From: Trichococcus alkaliphilus
GTDB lineage: Bacteria > Bacillota > Bacilli > Lactobacillales > Aerococcaceae
Direction of reading: 5' to 3'
DNA length: 64,000 nucleotides
Assembly: GCF_003008695.1 (NCBI RefSeq)
Contig: NZ_PXZT01000011.1
Span: forward strand, 49,950 to 113,949
The notes beneath the pieces are model-generated. The model worked only from the letters and a program-made list of their open reading frames with translations. It ran no database searches and had not been told where the DNA came from. The position numbers and the translations under genes were made by a program. This document shows, piece by piece, positions 55,047 through 64,000 of this stretch. Numbering within the stretch: position 1 is the first letter of the stretch; each line of letters starts with the position of its first letter.

Positions 55047-55097
55047 CAACGCACTTCCAGCCATCCGGCAATTTGCCGGATGGCTGGAAGTGCGTTG
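55047..55097 (-). terminator. Very long hairpin terminator of the GNAT gene
   Basis: A 25-base perfect inverted repeat starts CAACGCACTTCCAGCCATCC and has a single-base centre. On the minus strand it is followed by TTTTTT. It separates the converging DUF503 and GNAT genes. Confidence 0.85.
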
Positions 55098-55102
55098 ATC
55101 TA

Positions 55103-55864
55103 TTATTTGAAGACTTTAAGAAGCTCGTAGCGGAAAGAAACGTATGTGTAATTTTGGCGATTGTACATCTCGCGCGCCGTATCCGCTGCATCAGCCACCA
55201 AAAGGACGGTCTTCCCGTCGGCATGCTCCATGACGAATTGTTGCAGCGCCGTTCCGATCCCTTTGCACCGGGAATCTATGCCGACGTAGAAATTGTCGAT
55301 TTCAATGCTGTCCTCTTTCAGATAAAGATCGATGGAACCGACTGCTTCATCGGAGCACATGGCCACGATGGGACGGAAGGCCGGATTTTCGAATTTAGCT
55401 TGGGTGTAGGGTTGCTTCTGTTTCGCGAATTCCTCGCTGACTGCCTTGTCTGCCCGTGCGGACAAAGACAGATAGGCATTGCGGTTATCGGCGTTCTCCC
55501 ATTCCACCCTAACGTCGGAAGGCGTTTCATCAATCCGCGTCGGCACAAAGGTTCCGGGAGGGGCCACATACAGCTCCAATACATCCAGGCTGAAGTCGTT
55601 CGATCCCAGATAGGAAATGATCGGCTGCGGAATTTCGCAATCTTCGGGCCAAATAAACTTTATGAAATCCTGGCCATATTTTTGGTGCTCTGATTTCAAA
55701 TAGGCTTCCGTCTCCACGAATTCAGCGAAGGTGGGGACGCGGTGGAAAATAACATAATTTTCGATGTGCATAAAAAAAGCTTCTTCATTGCGATGGTGCG
55801 TGTACAGAGAGGTTTCTTTGGCGATGGACTTGCTGTGTTCGATATCCTTGAAAGAAAAGGTCAT
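55103..55864 (-). CDS. GNAT family N-acetyltransferase
   Basis: This 253-residue protein has a C-terminal GNAT domain (about 120-250) with the acetyl-CoA loop DSRCKGIGTALQQFVMEH in place of the usual R/QxxGxG/A. The N-terminal 115 residues are not assigned. It acetylates an unknown amine. AAGGAG seven bases before ATG 55864 sets the start; the frame is open beyond. It stands alone, with a long terminator shared with nothing else on its strand. Confidence 0.8.
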   Translation of the reverse strand: MTFSFKDIEHSKSIAKETSLYTHHRNEEAFFMHIENYVIFHRVPTFAEFVETEAYLKSEHQKYGQDFIKFIWPEDCEIPQPIISYLGSNDFSLDVLELYVAPPGTFVPTRIDETPSDVRVEWENADNRNAYLSLSARADKAVSEEFAKQKQPYTQAKFENPAFRPIVAMCSDEAVGSIDLYLKEDSIEIDNFYVGIDSRCKGIGTALQQFVMEHADGKTVLLVADAADTAREMYNRQNYTYVSFRYELLKVFK

Positions 55865-56059
55865 TTTTGGACTCCTTAAAAAGAAAAATTGATGCACGCT
55901 CCAAGATATGATAGCATAGGAAAGGAATTTGTTACAATAAGCCGAAACAGGATAAGCGGCGGAATCGCTGGAAACACATGCCAAAAGCAGCGGCGTGTGC
56001 TCCTCGTTTGACCATTATCAAGGGTTGCGCTTATGTTTTTTAGTAGATAGGAGATATAA

Positions 56060-57097
56060 ATGAGAGATTATCAAAAATTGTACGAGAACATAAAGGCTTT
56101 TCATAAATTGAAGCCTTGGGACAAAATGAAAGACACGGACGTCGTCGGAATCAAATATTCCGATCGCAAGGAACCGGTATTCTTTGCTCTGGATGGGCTG
56201 GATGAGGACAGCATCGGACTGAGTGTGTTCCGGGATGTTTCGGAATACATCCTCTATTTGGATCTGCTGGAGTCGGAGTTCACGGACGCAGACGGCATCG
56301 GGGAATACACCGAAAAGCTGAAAAACATCAGACTGGAATTTGTCGACCGAAGCAAACTGGAAGAAATCGACTATAACCGCATCCGCACAACGGATGTCAA
56401 ATTCCGCGGCAAAAAAGCGTGGCCGGAACTGCTGGATTTTACGCCAGGCTTTGTTCCTTGGTCGGCGACCGAAGAGGACATCACTCTTTTCGAACGGGTG
56501 CTGGAGAGCTTTTTGGAAATGTTCCCCATCTACAGCAAACTGGATTTTGACAAGTCTTTTGCTGCGGATGATGTTCCGACGCGTTACTATTACCAAGCCG
56601 GTACAAAGGACAGCGTTTGGAAATTGAAAGAAGAACATATCCTTGCGTTCCTGACTGGCGGCGAATTGACGAAAGGTCCATACGATCTGATGCTTTCCCA
56701 GTTCGAAATCCGTCGTCTGATGATGGAAAAGAAAAACTTCCTAAGAAACACCTTCGAAGTAGACTTGTTCTATTTACCGCAACCAATCACCTTCAAAGAA
56801 GGGGAACGGCCGCGTTTTGTGAAGATGATGGCCATCGCGGATAAAAAATCAGGGGAAGTGCTGCTGGCGACTGTGCTGACTTCCGATAAATCACGCGATA
56901 TCCAATTCGAACTGTACAAATACCTGTTTGAAGCGAAAGTCTTCCCTGCAAAAATCGAAATGCGCGGCGACAGCGTGTTGGAAACCTACGAAATGTTGGT
57001 TCCTTTGTTGGATGAGTTGGACATCGCACACAGTGAAAAGAGTAAATTACGCAAAATCGAGGCATTCCGCGAAAGCATTTCAGAGGATATCTTCTAA
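56060..57097 (+). CDS. Protein of unknown function, 345 residues
   Basis: I do not recognise this cytoplasmic protein with confidence. It is rich in Asp, Glu, Lys and aromatic residues, with no membrane segment, signal or obvious catalytic motif. The N-terminal half (about 20-95) looks alpha/beta, and the C-terminal part (about 230-345) has a beta-rich KKSGEVLLATVLTSDKSRD region followed by helices. Similar Firmicute proteins are annotated with DUF6930/DUF7309-like domains, which I offer only as a lead. TAGGAGA before the ATG gives a clear start. A terminator follows. It stands alone. Confidence 0.6.
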   Translation: MRDYQKLYENIKAFHKLKPWDKMKDTDVVGIKYSDRKEPVFFALDGLDEDSIGLSVFRDVSEYILYLDLLESEFTDADGIGEYTEKLKNIRLEFVDRSKLEEIDYNRIRTTDVKFRGKKAWPELLDFTPGFVPWSATEEDITLFERVLESFLEMFPIYSKLDFDKSFAADDVPTRYYYQAGTKDSVWKLKEEHILAFLTGGELTKGPYDLMLSQFEIRRLMMEKKNFLRNTFEVDLFYLPQPITFKEGERPRFVKMMAIADKKSGEVLLATVLTSDKSRDIQFELYKYLFEAKVFPAKIEMRGDSVLETYEMLVPLLDELDIAHSEKSKLRKIEAFRESISEDIF

Positions 57098-57129
57098 GAA
57101 GCAGCCTGTTTTCTGAAATGAACATCACA

Positions 57130-57180
57130 AAAAAACAAAACAATTTTGAGTTCCGTAAAATTGTTTTGTTTTTTGTTTTT
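57130..57180 (+). terminator. Terminator before rpiR-type gene
   Basis: AAAACAAAACAATTTT pairs with AAAATTGTTTTGTTTT around a nine-base loop, then TTTT runs. The stem is AT-rich. Confidence 0.75.
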
Positions 57181-57272
57181 TTCAAAATAAATGGTAAAAT
57201 GGTTAAGAAGAAAAGACAACGAACTAATGCACGCCTCAGAGCTTATTTTGTTCCGGATAAAGGGGTTTTTAC

Positions 57273-58028
57273 GTGTTCAATCAAGAGAATGTGAAGTTAC
57301 TGACGAATACAGAGTTAAAGGTATACGAGTACATCGTGCAGCATACCCAAAAAGTCATCCGTATGAGCGTTCGCGAGATAGCTTCCGAGACCCATGTATC
57401 GCCGGCAACGGTTACGCGGACCATCAGCAAGCTGGGTTTCGAAAACATCTGGGAGTGCAAGTTGCATCTGAAGGAAATGGACAACCGCAAACACAATAAG
57501 AAGGTGTTTGAAACTTCCGAAATCGTCGAAGAGTTTTTCAGCCGTTCCATGCAATCGGAATACGAAGAAAAAATACAATCCGCAGTCGAACTGATAGCCA
57601 ATTCAGAAGTCGCGCTCTTTTTTGGGATCGGCACATCAGGCCTGATTGCCGCTTATGCAGCCCGACAGTTTTCAAATTTGGGCCAAAGCACCTTCCATAT
57701 CCAGGATGCTTACTACCCATTCCATCTGATCAGCAGGCAATATACGAATACGGTGGCGATTGTTTGTTCCGTGTCAGGGGAAACGGATATCATCTTAAGG
57801 AAGGTGGGAGATCTGAAAAGTCTGGGGAGCAAAATCATCAGCATCACGAATTCCTCCACCAATTCATTGGCCAGACAGTCGGATATAAACTTTGCCTATC
57901 ACCTGACGCCTGAGTATGTCGACGATGAGGTAAACGTGACTTCTCAATTGCCGGTCGTATTTTTGATTGAAACACTTGCGAGACGCAATTATAACTACAT
58001 GCAACAAATGCTTAACAATAAGCTTTAG
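57273..58028 (+). CDS. RpiR/MurR family transcriptional regulator
   Basis: This 251-residue regulator has an N-terminal HTH_6 domain (about 1-78; IASETHVSPATVTRTISKLG is the recognition part) and a C-terminal SIS sugar-phosphate-binding domain (about 105-235; FFGIGTSGLIAAYAARQFSNLG and CSVSGETD). The start is GTG 57273, seven bases after AAAGGGG. It precedes a GH1-PTS operon. A TGAAAC/GTTTC operator begins 13 bases after its stop and recurs before the GH4 gene at 43513, so it probably controls both. Confidence 0.88.
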   Translation: MFNQENVKLLTNTELKVYEYIVQHTQKVIRMSVREIASETHVSPATVTRTISKLGFENIWECKLHLKEMDNRKHNKKVFETSEIVEEFFSRSMQSEYEEKIQSAVELIANSEVALFFGIGTSGLIAAYAARQFSNLGQSTFHIQDAYYPFHLISRQYTNTVAIVCSVSGETDIILRKVGDLKSLGSKIISITNSSTNSLARQSDINFAYHLTPEYVDDEVNVTSQLPVVFLIETLARRNYNYMQQMLNNKL

Positions 58029-58041
58029 CAGCTGGTTAAGC

Positions 58042-58068
58042 TGAAACAAATCGTTTCTTTTCTGAAAC
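58042..58068 (+). promoter_or_regulatory. RpiR-type operator upstream of GH1-PTS operon
   Basis: TGAAAC-N5-GTTTCT-N4-TGAAAC matches the site at 43245-43271 in spacing, in arms (one base differs) and in the TTTC gap. A further TGAAAC half site lies at 58105-58110 at the promoter. Confidence 0.7.
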
Positions 58069-58112
58069 ATCATTCCAAAAGCTGATTATTGTTCCTTTAA
58101 TACATGAAACTG

Positions 58113-58140
58113 TTTACATTTCGTTCACAAACTCTATAAT
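58113..58140 (+). promoter_or_regulatory. Promoter of GH1-EIIC-EIIB-EIIA operon
   Basis: TTTACA and TATAAT are separated by 16 bases. A cre-like ATGAAACTGTTTACA (one mismatch, TG for CG in the centre) overlaps the -35. Confidence 0.65.
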
Positions 58141-58269
58141 AAGCTTATATTGAAAAACAGAAAGCGCATTCGCAATCTGGAAACGACTCTTTTTGAAAAG
58201 AAGAGAGTTCGCTTTTGAAAACTATGTAACCGCTTAAAGATAGTCGGCTTCCTGAGTGGGAATCGATGA

Positions 58270-59685
<1,416 letters not shown>

Positions 59686-59880
59686 AGGTAGAAAGCAATA
59701 AAAGTTTTTCGCACCATCCGTTGTTGATAAAGAACAGCGGCAAGTGAATGCTGAAGACGAAGGCCCATTGTTCTGAGACTGACTGGCAGAATCCGGACAA
59801 GCAATCATATCAATTTATTTTACTGTTTTTGAAGACGGTACGCTGTCTTCACATGTGTTCTAACAGAGGAGGATTTTATT
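59686..59880 (+). other. Gene-free stretch between GH1 and EIIC
   Basis: This 195-base gap contains a small hairpin TGAAGAC/GTCTTCA (59828-59850) and the GAGGAGG ribosome site for EIIC. No clear promoter or terminator is seen. Confidence 0.4.
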
Positions 59881-61191
59881 ATGGATAAATTCTTAGATAC
59901 ATTACAAGAAAAATTAGGACCAATTGCTTATAAATTAAACGAAAACCGTTACCTTTCAGCAATCAAGAGCGGGTTCTTCGGAGCAATGTCCCTACTGATC
60001 ATCGGATCGATTTTCCTATTATTCGCTAACTTACCGATTCCTGGTTACGCAGATATGATGGCAGGCGTCTTCGGCGCTAACTGGACAGAATTCTTCATGG
60101 TACCTTACAACATGACAATGAACATCATGACATTATTCGTTATGATCGGGATTTCCCAAGACTTGTCAAAACACTATGGCTTGGATGATCTGGCAGGAAT
60201 CATCTACGGTATCGTTGGATTCCTTATCTTGACTCCAACATTATTGAGTGCTGAAAATGCATCAGGGATCCCAATGGGTAACTTGAGTGCAAGCGGTTTG
60301 TTCCTAGGTATGATGAGTGCTGTTTTCGCAGTCGAAATCATCCGTTGGGTATTGGCTCGCGGCTGGAAATTAAGCATGCCTGATTCCGTACCATCAAACG
60401 TTGCAAAATCATTTGACGCTTTGATCCCTGGATTATTCGTTATCTTGATCTTCAACATCTTGCGTATGGTATTCGCTTTGACACCTTACGAAACAGCTCA
60501 ATCATTCATCTTTGAAATCATCCAAGCGCCACTGACTAGCTTAGGTGCAACATTGCCTGCAACTGTCTTGGTACTGATTTTGGAAACACTTTTGTTCTCA
60601 TTCGGTCTTCACGGTCCAAACATCTTGGGTGCTGTAATGCAACCAATCTGGTTGACACTGACTGCAGAAAATGCGGATGCTTACGCTGCAGGTTTGGAAT
60701 TGCCGAACATCGTCAACTACCAATTCTATGCAAACTTCATTAAAATCGGTGGTGCCGGTTCAACATTAGGTTTAGCATTATTGTGCTTATTCGCAGCTAG
60801 ATCTACTCAATTCAAAACACTCGGAAAATTAGCGATCGGACCTGGATTGTTCAACATCAATGAGCCATTGATCTTCGGTATGCCAATCGTATTGAACCCA
60901 ATCTTGATGATTCCATTCATCTTGACTCCAGTAATCTTGGCTATCCTTACTTACTTCGTGATGAGCATCGGTCTGGTTCCTCTTACAAACGGGGTAAACA
61001 TTCCGTGGACAACTCCTCCAGTATTCTCTGGTTTCTTGATCAGCGGATGGAGAGGTGCTGTATGGCAAATCGTCGAAACAGTCATCAGTGGAGTAATCTT
61101 CTACCCATTCTTCAAAATCGAAGACAACAAAGCATACAATGTTGAAATCGGTGAACTTGAGGCTGATGCTTCAGGAAACGTAGTAGCATAA
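59881..61191 (+). CDS. PTS EIIC, lactose/cellobiose family
   Basis: This 436-residue permease has about ten membrane segments, FSFGLHGPNILGAVMQPIW and GPGLFNINEPLIFGMP, and a short cytoplasmic C-terminus. It belongs with the EIIB and EIIA genes directly after it and the GH1 before it, a complete cellobiose/beta-glucoside PTS. GAGGAGG precedes the ATG. Codon use is highly biased, suggesting strong expression. Confidence 0.93.
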   Translation: MDKFLDTLQEKLGPIAYKLNENRYLSAIKSGFFGAMSLLIIGSIFLLFANLPIPGYADMMAGVFGANWTEFFMVPYNMTMNIMTLFVMIGISQDLSKHYGLDDLAGIIYGIVGFLILTPTLLSAENASGIPMGNLSASGLFLGMMSAVFAVEIIRWVLARGWKLSMPDSVPSNVAKSFDALIPGLFVILIFNILRMVFALTPYETAQSFIFEIIQAPLTSLGATLPATVLVLILETLLFSFGLHGPNILGAVMQPIWLTLTAENADAYAAGLELPNIVNYQFYANFIKIGGAGSTLGLALLCLFAARSTQFKTLGKLAIGPGLFNINEPLIFGMPIVLNPILMIPFILTPVILAILTYFVMSIGLVPLTNGVNIPWTTPPVFSGFLISGWRGAVWQIVETVISGVIFYPFFKIEDNKAYNVEIGELEADASGNVVA

Positions 61192-61207
61192 TCAAATAGC
61201 CTCAAAA

Positions 61208-61230
61208 TGAGCCCCTTTTATAGGGGCTCA
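61208..61230 (+). other. Intercistronic hairpin between EIIC and EIIB
   Basis: TGAGCCCC pairs with GGGGCTCA around a seven-base loop, followed by AATATATATAAGGG rather than a T run. It is more likely a processing or mRNA-stability element than a terminator. Confidence 0.6.
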
Positions 61231-61257
61231 AATATATATAAGGGTGGAGAAAATATT

Positions 61258-61578
61258 ATGGCAGACAAAACAATCATGTTAGTATGTGCAGCTGGAATGA
61301 GCACCAGCTTACTTGTATCAAAAATGCAAAAGGCGGCGGCAGCGCAAGGATTGGACGCTGATATTTTCGCAGTATCCGCTTCAGAAGCAGACGCACACTT
61401 GGCTAAGAAAAAAATCGATGTTCTGATGTTGGGACCTCAAGTCAAATACATGAAGAAACAATTCGAAGATAAAGTAGCCGGCACTGATACAAAAATGGAT
61501 GTCATCAACATGCAGGACTACGGCATGATGAACGGCGAAAAAGTATTGAAAACAGCTCTTACTTTAATGGGCGAATAA
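61258..61578 (+). CDS. PTS EIIB, lactose/cellobiose family, first copy
   Basis: This 106-residue cytoplasmic phosphocarrier has phosphorylation site Cys10 in VCAAGMSTS. It passes phosphate from EIIA to the incoming sugar at EIIC. The open frame starts earlier, but AAGGGTGGAGA fixes ATG 61258. A second copy at 63603 differs by one residue (Ala28 to Val) and by eleven bases. It may also serve the two EIIC genes that lack EIIB. Confidence 0.94.
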   Translation: MADKTIMLVCAAGMSTSLLVSKMQKAAAAQGLDADIFAVSASEADAHLAKKKIDVLMLGPQVKYMKKQFEDKVAGTDTKMDVINMQDYGMMNGEKVLKTALTLMGE

Positions 61579-61603
61579 TAAAAACACTGAAGGAGTAACT
61601 CTA

Positions 61604-61921
61604 ATGGCAGAACCAAAAAACCTGGATGTCATCATGCAATTGATCATGCATGGAGGCGATGCAAAAGGAAATGCGATTGAAGCGATCGAAGCGGCAAAAG
61701 CAGGAGACTTTGCATTAGCAAGCGAAAAAATCGGCGAATCGGAAAAAGCATTGGTGGAAGCCCACCATGCGCAAACCGGTCTGTTGACACAAGAAGCATC
61801 AGGCGATGCAGTGGAATTGTCCTTATTGATGGTCCACGGACAAGATCACTTGATGACGTCCATCGCATTCAAAGACTTGGCGAAAGAAATCGTCGAAATC
61901 TATGAGAAAATCGCAAAATAG
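61604..61921 (+). CDS. PTS EIIA, lactose/cellobiose family, first copy
   Basis: This 105-residue helical EIIA has active-site His78 in MVHGQDHLM; Asp81 and His82 are the usual metal and neighbour residues. LIMHGGDAKGNAIEAI and EAHHAQTGLL are family segments. GAAGGAG precedes the ATG. The first 17 codons of a second copy at 63950 are identical. A terminator follows. Confidence 0.94.
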   Translation: MAEPKNLDVIMQLIMHGGDAKGNAIEAIEAAKAGDFALASEKIGESEKALVEAHHAQTGLLTQEASGDAVELSLLMVHGQDHLMTSIAFKDLAKEIVEIYEKIAK

Positions 61922-61942
61922 TCACTGATCACCAAACATAGA

Positions 61943-61981
61943 TGGACCATAAATCGCTCATATGATTTATGGTCCATTTTG
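61943..61981 (+). terminator. Terminator after EIIA
   Basis: TGGACCATAAATC pairs perfectly with GATTTATGGTCCA around an eight-base loop, followed by TTTTG. Confidence 0.82.
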
Positions 61982-62002
61982 TGTTTTGAGAAGCAGAAAT
62001 AA

Positions 62003-63463
<1,461 letters not shown>

Positions 63464-63532
63464 GGTCTTTCCTTCGCGGAAGTATAAAGAAAGCGATTTT
63501 CTGAAAACGTTTGTAAATTCATGTAAGTGTTT

Positions 63533-63561
63533 TCGACAAACGCTGTCATCTGTGTTATAAT
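63533..63561 (+). promoter_or_regulatory. Promoter of second EIIB-EIIA unit
   Basis: TCGACA and TATAAT are separated by 17 bases, with TGT extending the -10. Inverted GAAAACGTTTGT-like and GTTTTCGACAAACG sequences (63503-63542) surround the -35 and could bind a regulator. Confidence 0.65.
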
Positions 63562-63602
63562 AATTGCATATCAAATTAATTTTATGGATGGAGAGAATGA
63601 AT

Positions 63603-63923
63603 ATGGCAGATAAAACAATCATGTTAGTATGTGCAGCTGGAATGAGCACCAGCTTACTAGTATCAAAAATGCAAAAAGCGGCGGTAGCGCAAGGATTGGA
63701 CGCTGATATTTTCGCAGTATCCGCTTCAGAAGCAGACGCACACTTGGCTAAGAAAAAAATCGACGTTCTGATGCTAGGACCTCAAGTCAAATACATGAAG
63801 AAACAATTCGAAGATAAAGTAGCCGGCACTGATACAAAAATGGATGTCATCAATATGCAGGATTACGGCATGATGAACGGCGAAAAAGTATTGAAAACAG
63901 CTCTAACTTTGATGGGCGAATAA
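63603..63923 (+). CDS. PTS EIIB, lactose/cellobiose family, second copy
   Basis: This 106-residue protein is identical to the EIIB at 61258 except Val for Ala at residue 28. By eye the genes differ at 11 of 321 bases, ten of them silent, while the flanking DNA is unrelated. It has its own promoter. Cys10 is the phosphorylation site. It is a recent duplicate or maintained by gene conversion. Confidence 0.93.
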   Translation: MADKTIMLVCAAGMSTSLLVSKMQKAAVAQGLDADIFAVSASEADAHLAKKKIDVLMLGPQVKYMKKQFEDKVAGTDTKMDVINMQDYGMMNGEKVLKTALTLMGE

Positions 63924-63949
63924 TATAAGTAGACTAAGGAGTTTATAAC

Positions 63950-64000
63950 ATGGCAGAACCAAAAAACCTGGATGTCATCATGCAATTGATCATGCATGGA
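63950..64000 (+). CDS. PTS EIIA, second copy (partial, cut by window end)
   Basis: The first 17 codons are visible and identical base for base to the EIIA gene at 61604. AAGGAG precedes the ATG. The rest lies beyond the window, and a second EIIC may follow. Confidence 0.85.
   Translation, partial: MAEPKNLDVIMQLIMHG

Overview
The window looks like a chromosomal segment of a low-to-medium GC Gram-positive bacterium of the Lactobacillales, most likely Carnobacteriaceae and Trichococcus-like. This is inferred from purine-rich AGGAGG ribosome sites, TTGACA/TATAAT promoters, cre-like sites, many PTS/GH1 operons, a short HisG with HisZ, DUF1836-DegV and DUF503 families, and GntR/RpiR sugar regulators. 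No database search was possible, so the genus is a guess. I recognised no tRNA, rRNA, insertion sequence, prophage or CRISPR array.

Layout: 1-1177 is the end of an ABC-2 type exporter. 1383-5907 holds two consecutive, divergent topoisomerase III genes. 6191-8089 has small housekeeping or unknown genes. 8345-11965 is a beta-glucoside unit (EIIC, GH1 phospho-glucosidase, GntR). 12080-14202 has an aldo/keto reductase and an EamA transporter. 14295-17597 has galM, scrK and manA. 17618-21259 is a second GntR/EIIC/GH1 unit on the minus strand. 21449-26003 has a Gfo/Idh/MocA oxidoreductase, a MATE pump and transketolase.

26076-39913 is a large arabinan/arabino-oligosaccharide locus: an ArsR-like regulator, two GH51 arabinofuranosidases, an ABC importer (binding lipoprotein and two permeases, no ATPase), a GH43 lipoprotein, a cytoplasmic GH43, a GH127 beta-L-arabinofuranosidase, a GH27 enzyme and two small proteins of unknown function. 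The extracellular lipoprotein would trim arabinan, the ABC system would import oligomers, and the cytoplasmic hydrolases would release arabinose.

40083-46578 carries aroD, two aldo/keto reductases, a GH4 phospho-glucosidase and DUF1836/DegV, with two copies of a dispersed intergenic repeat. 46738-54634 is a complete histidine pathway: hisK diverging from hisZGDCBHAF-IE. 54763-57097 has DUF503, a GNAT and an unknown protein. From 57273 to the end lies an RpiR regulator with a GH1-EIIC-EIIB-EIIA operon, another GH1, and a nearly identical second EIIB-EIIA pair cut by the window edge.

Regulatory DNA links the loci. One bipartite TGAAAC/GTTTC operator architecture is found before both the GH4 gene and the RpiR-linked PTS operon. 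An ATTTGTA-N2-TACAAAT-type palindrome appears at the first GntR unit and also before the MATE gene. Two EIIC loci have no EIIA/EIIB and presumably borrow them.
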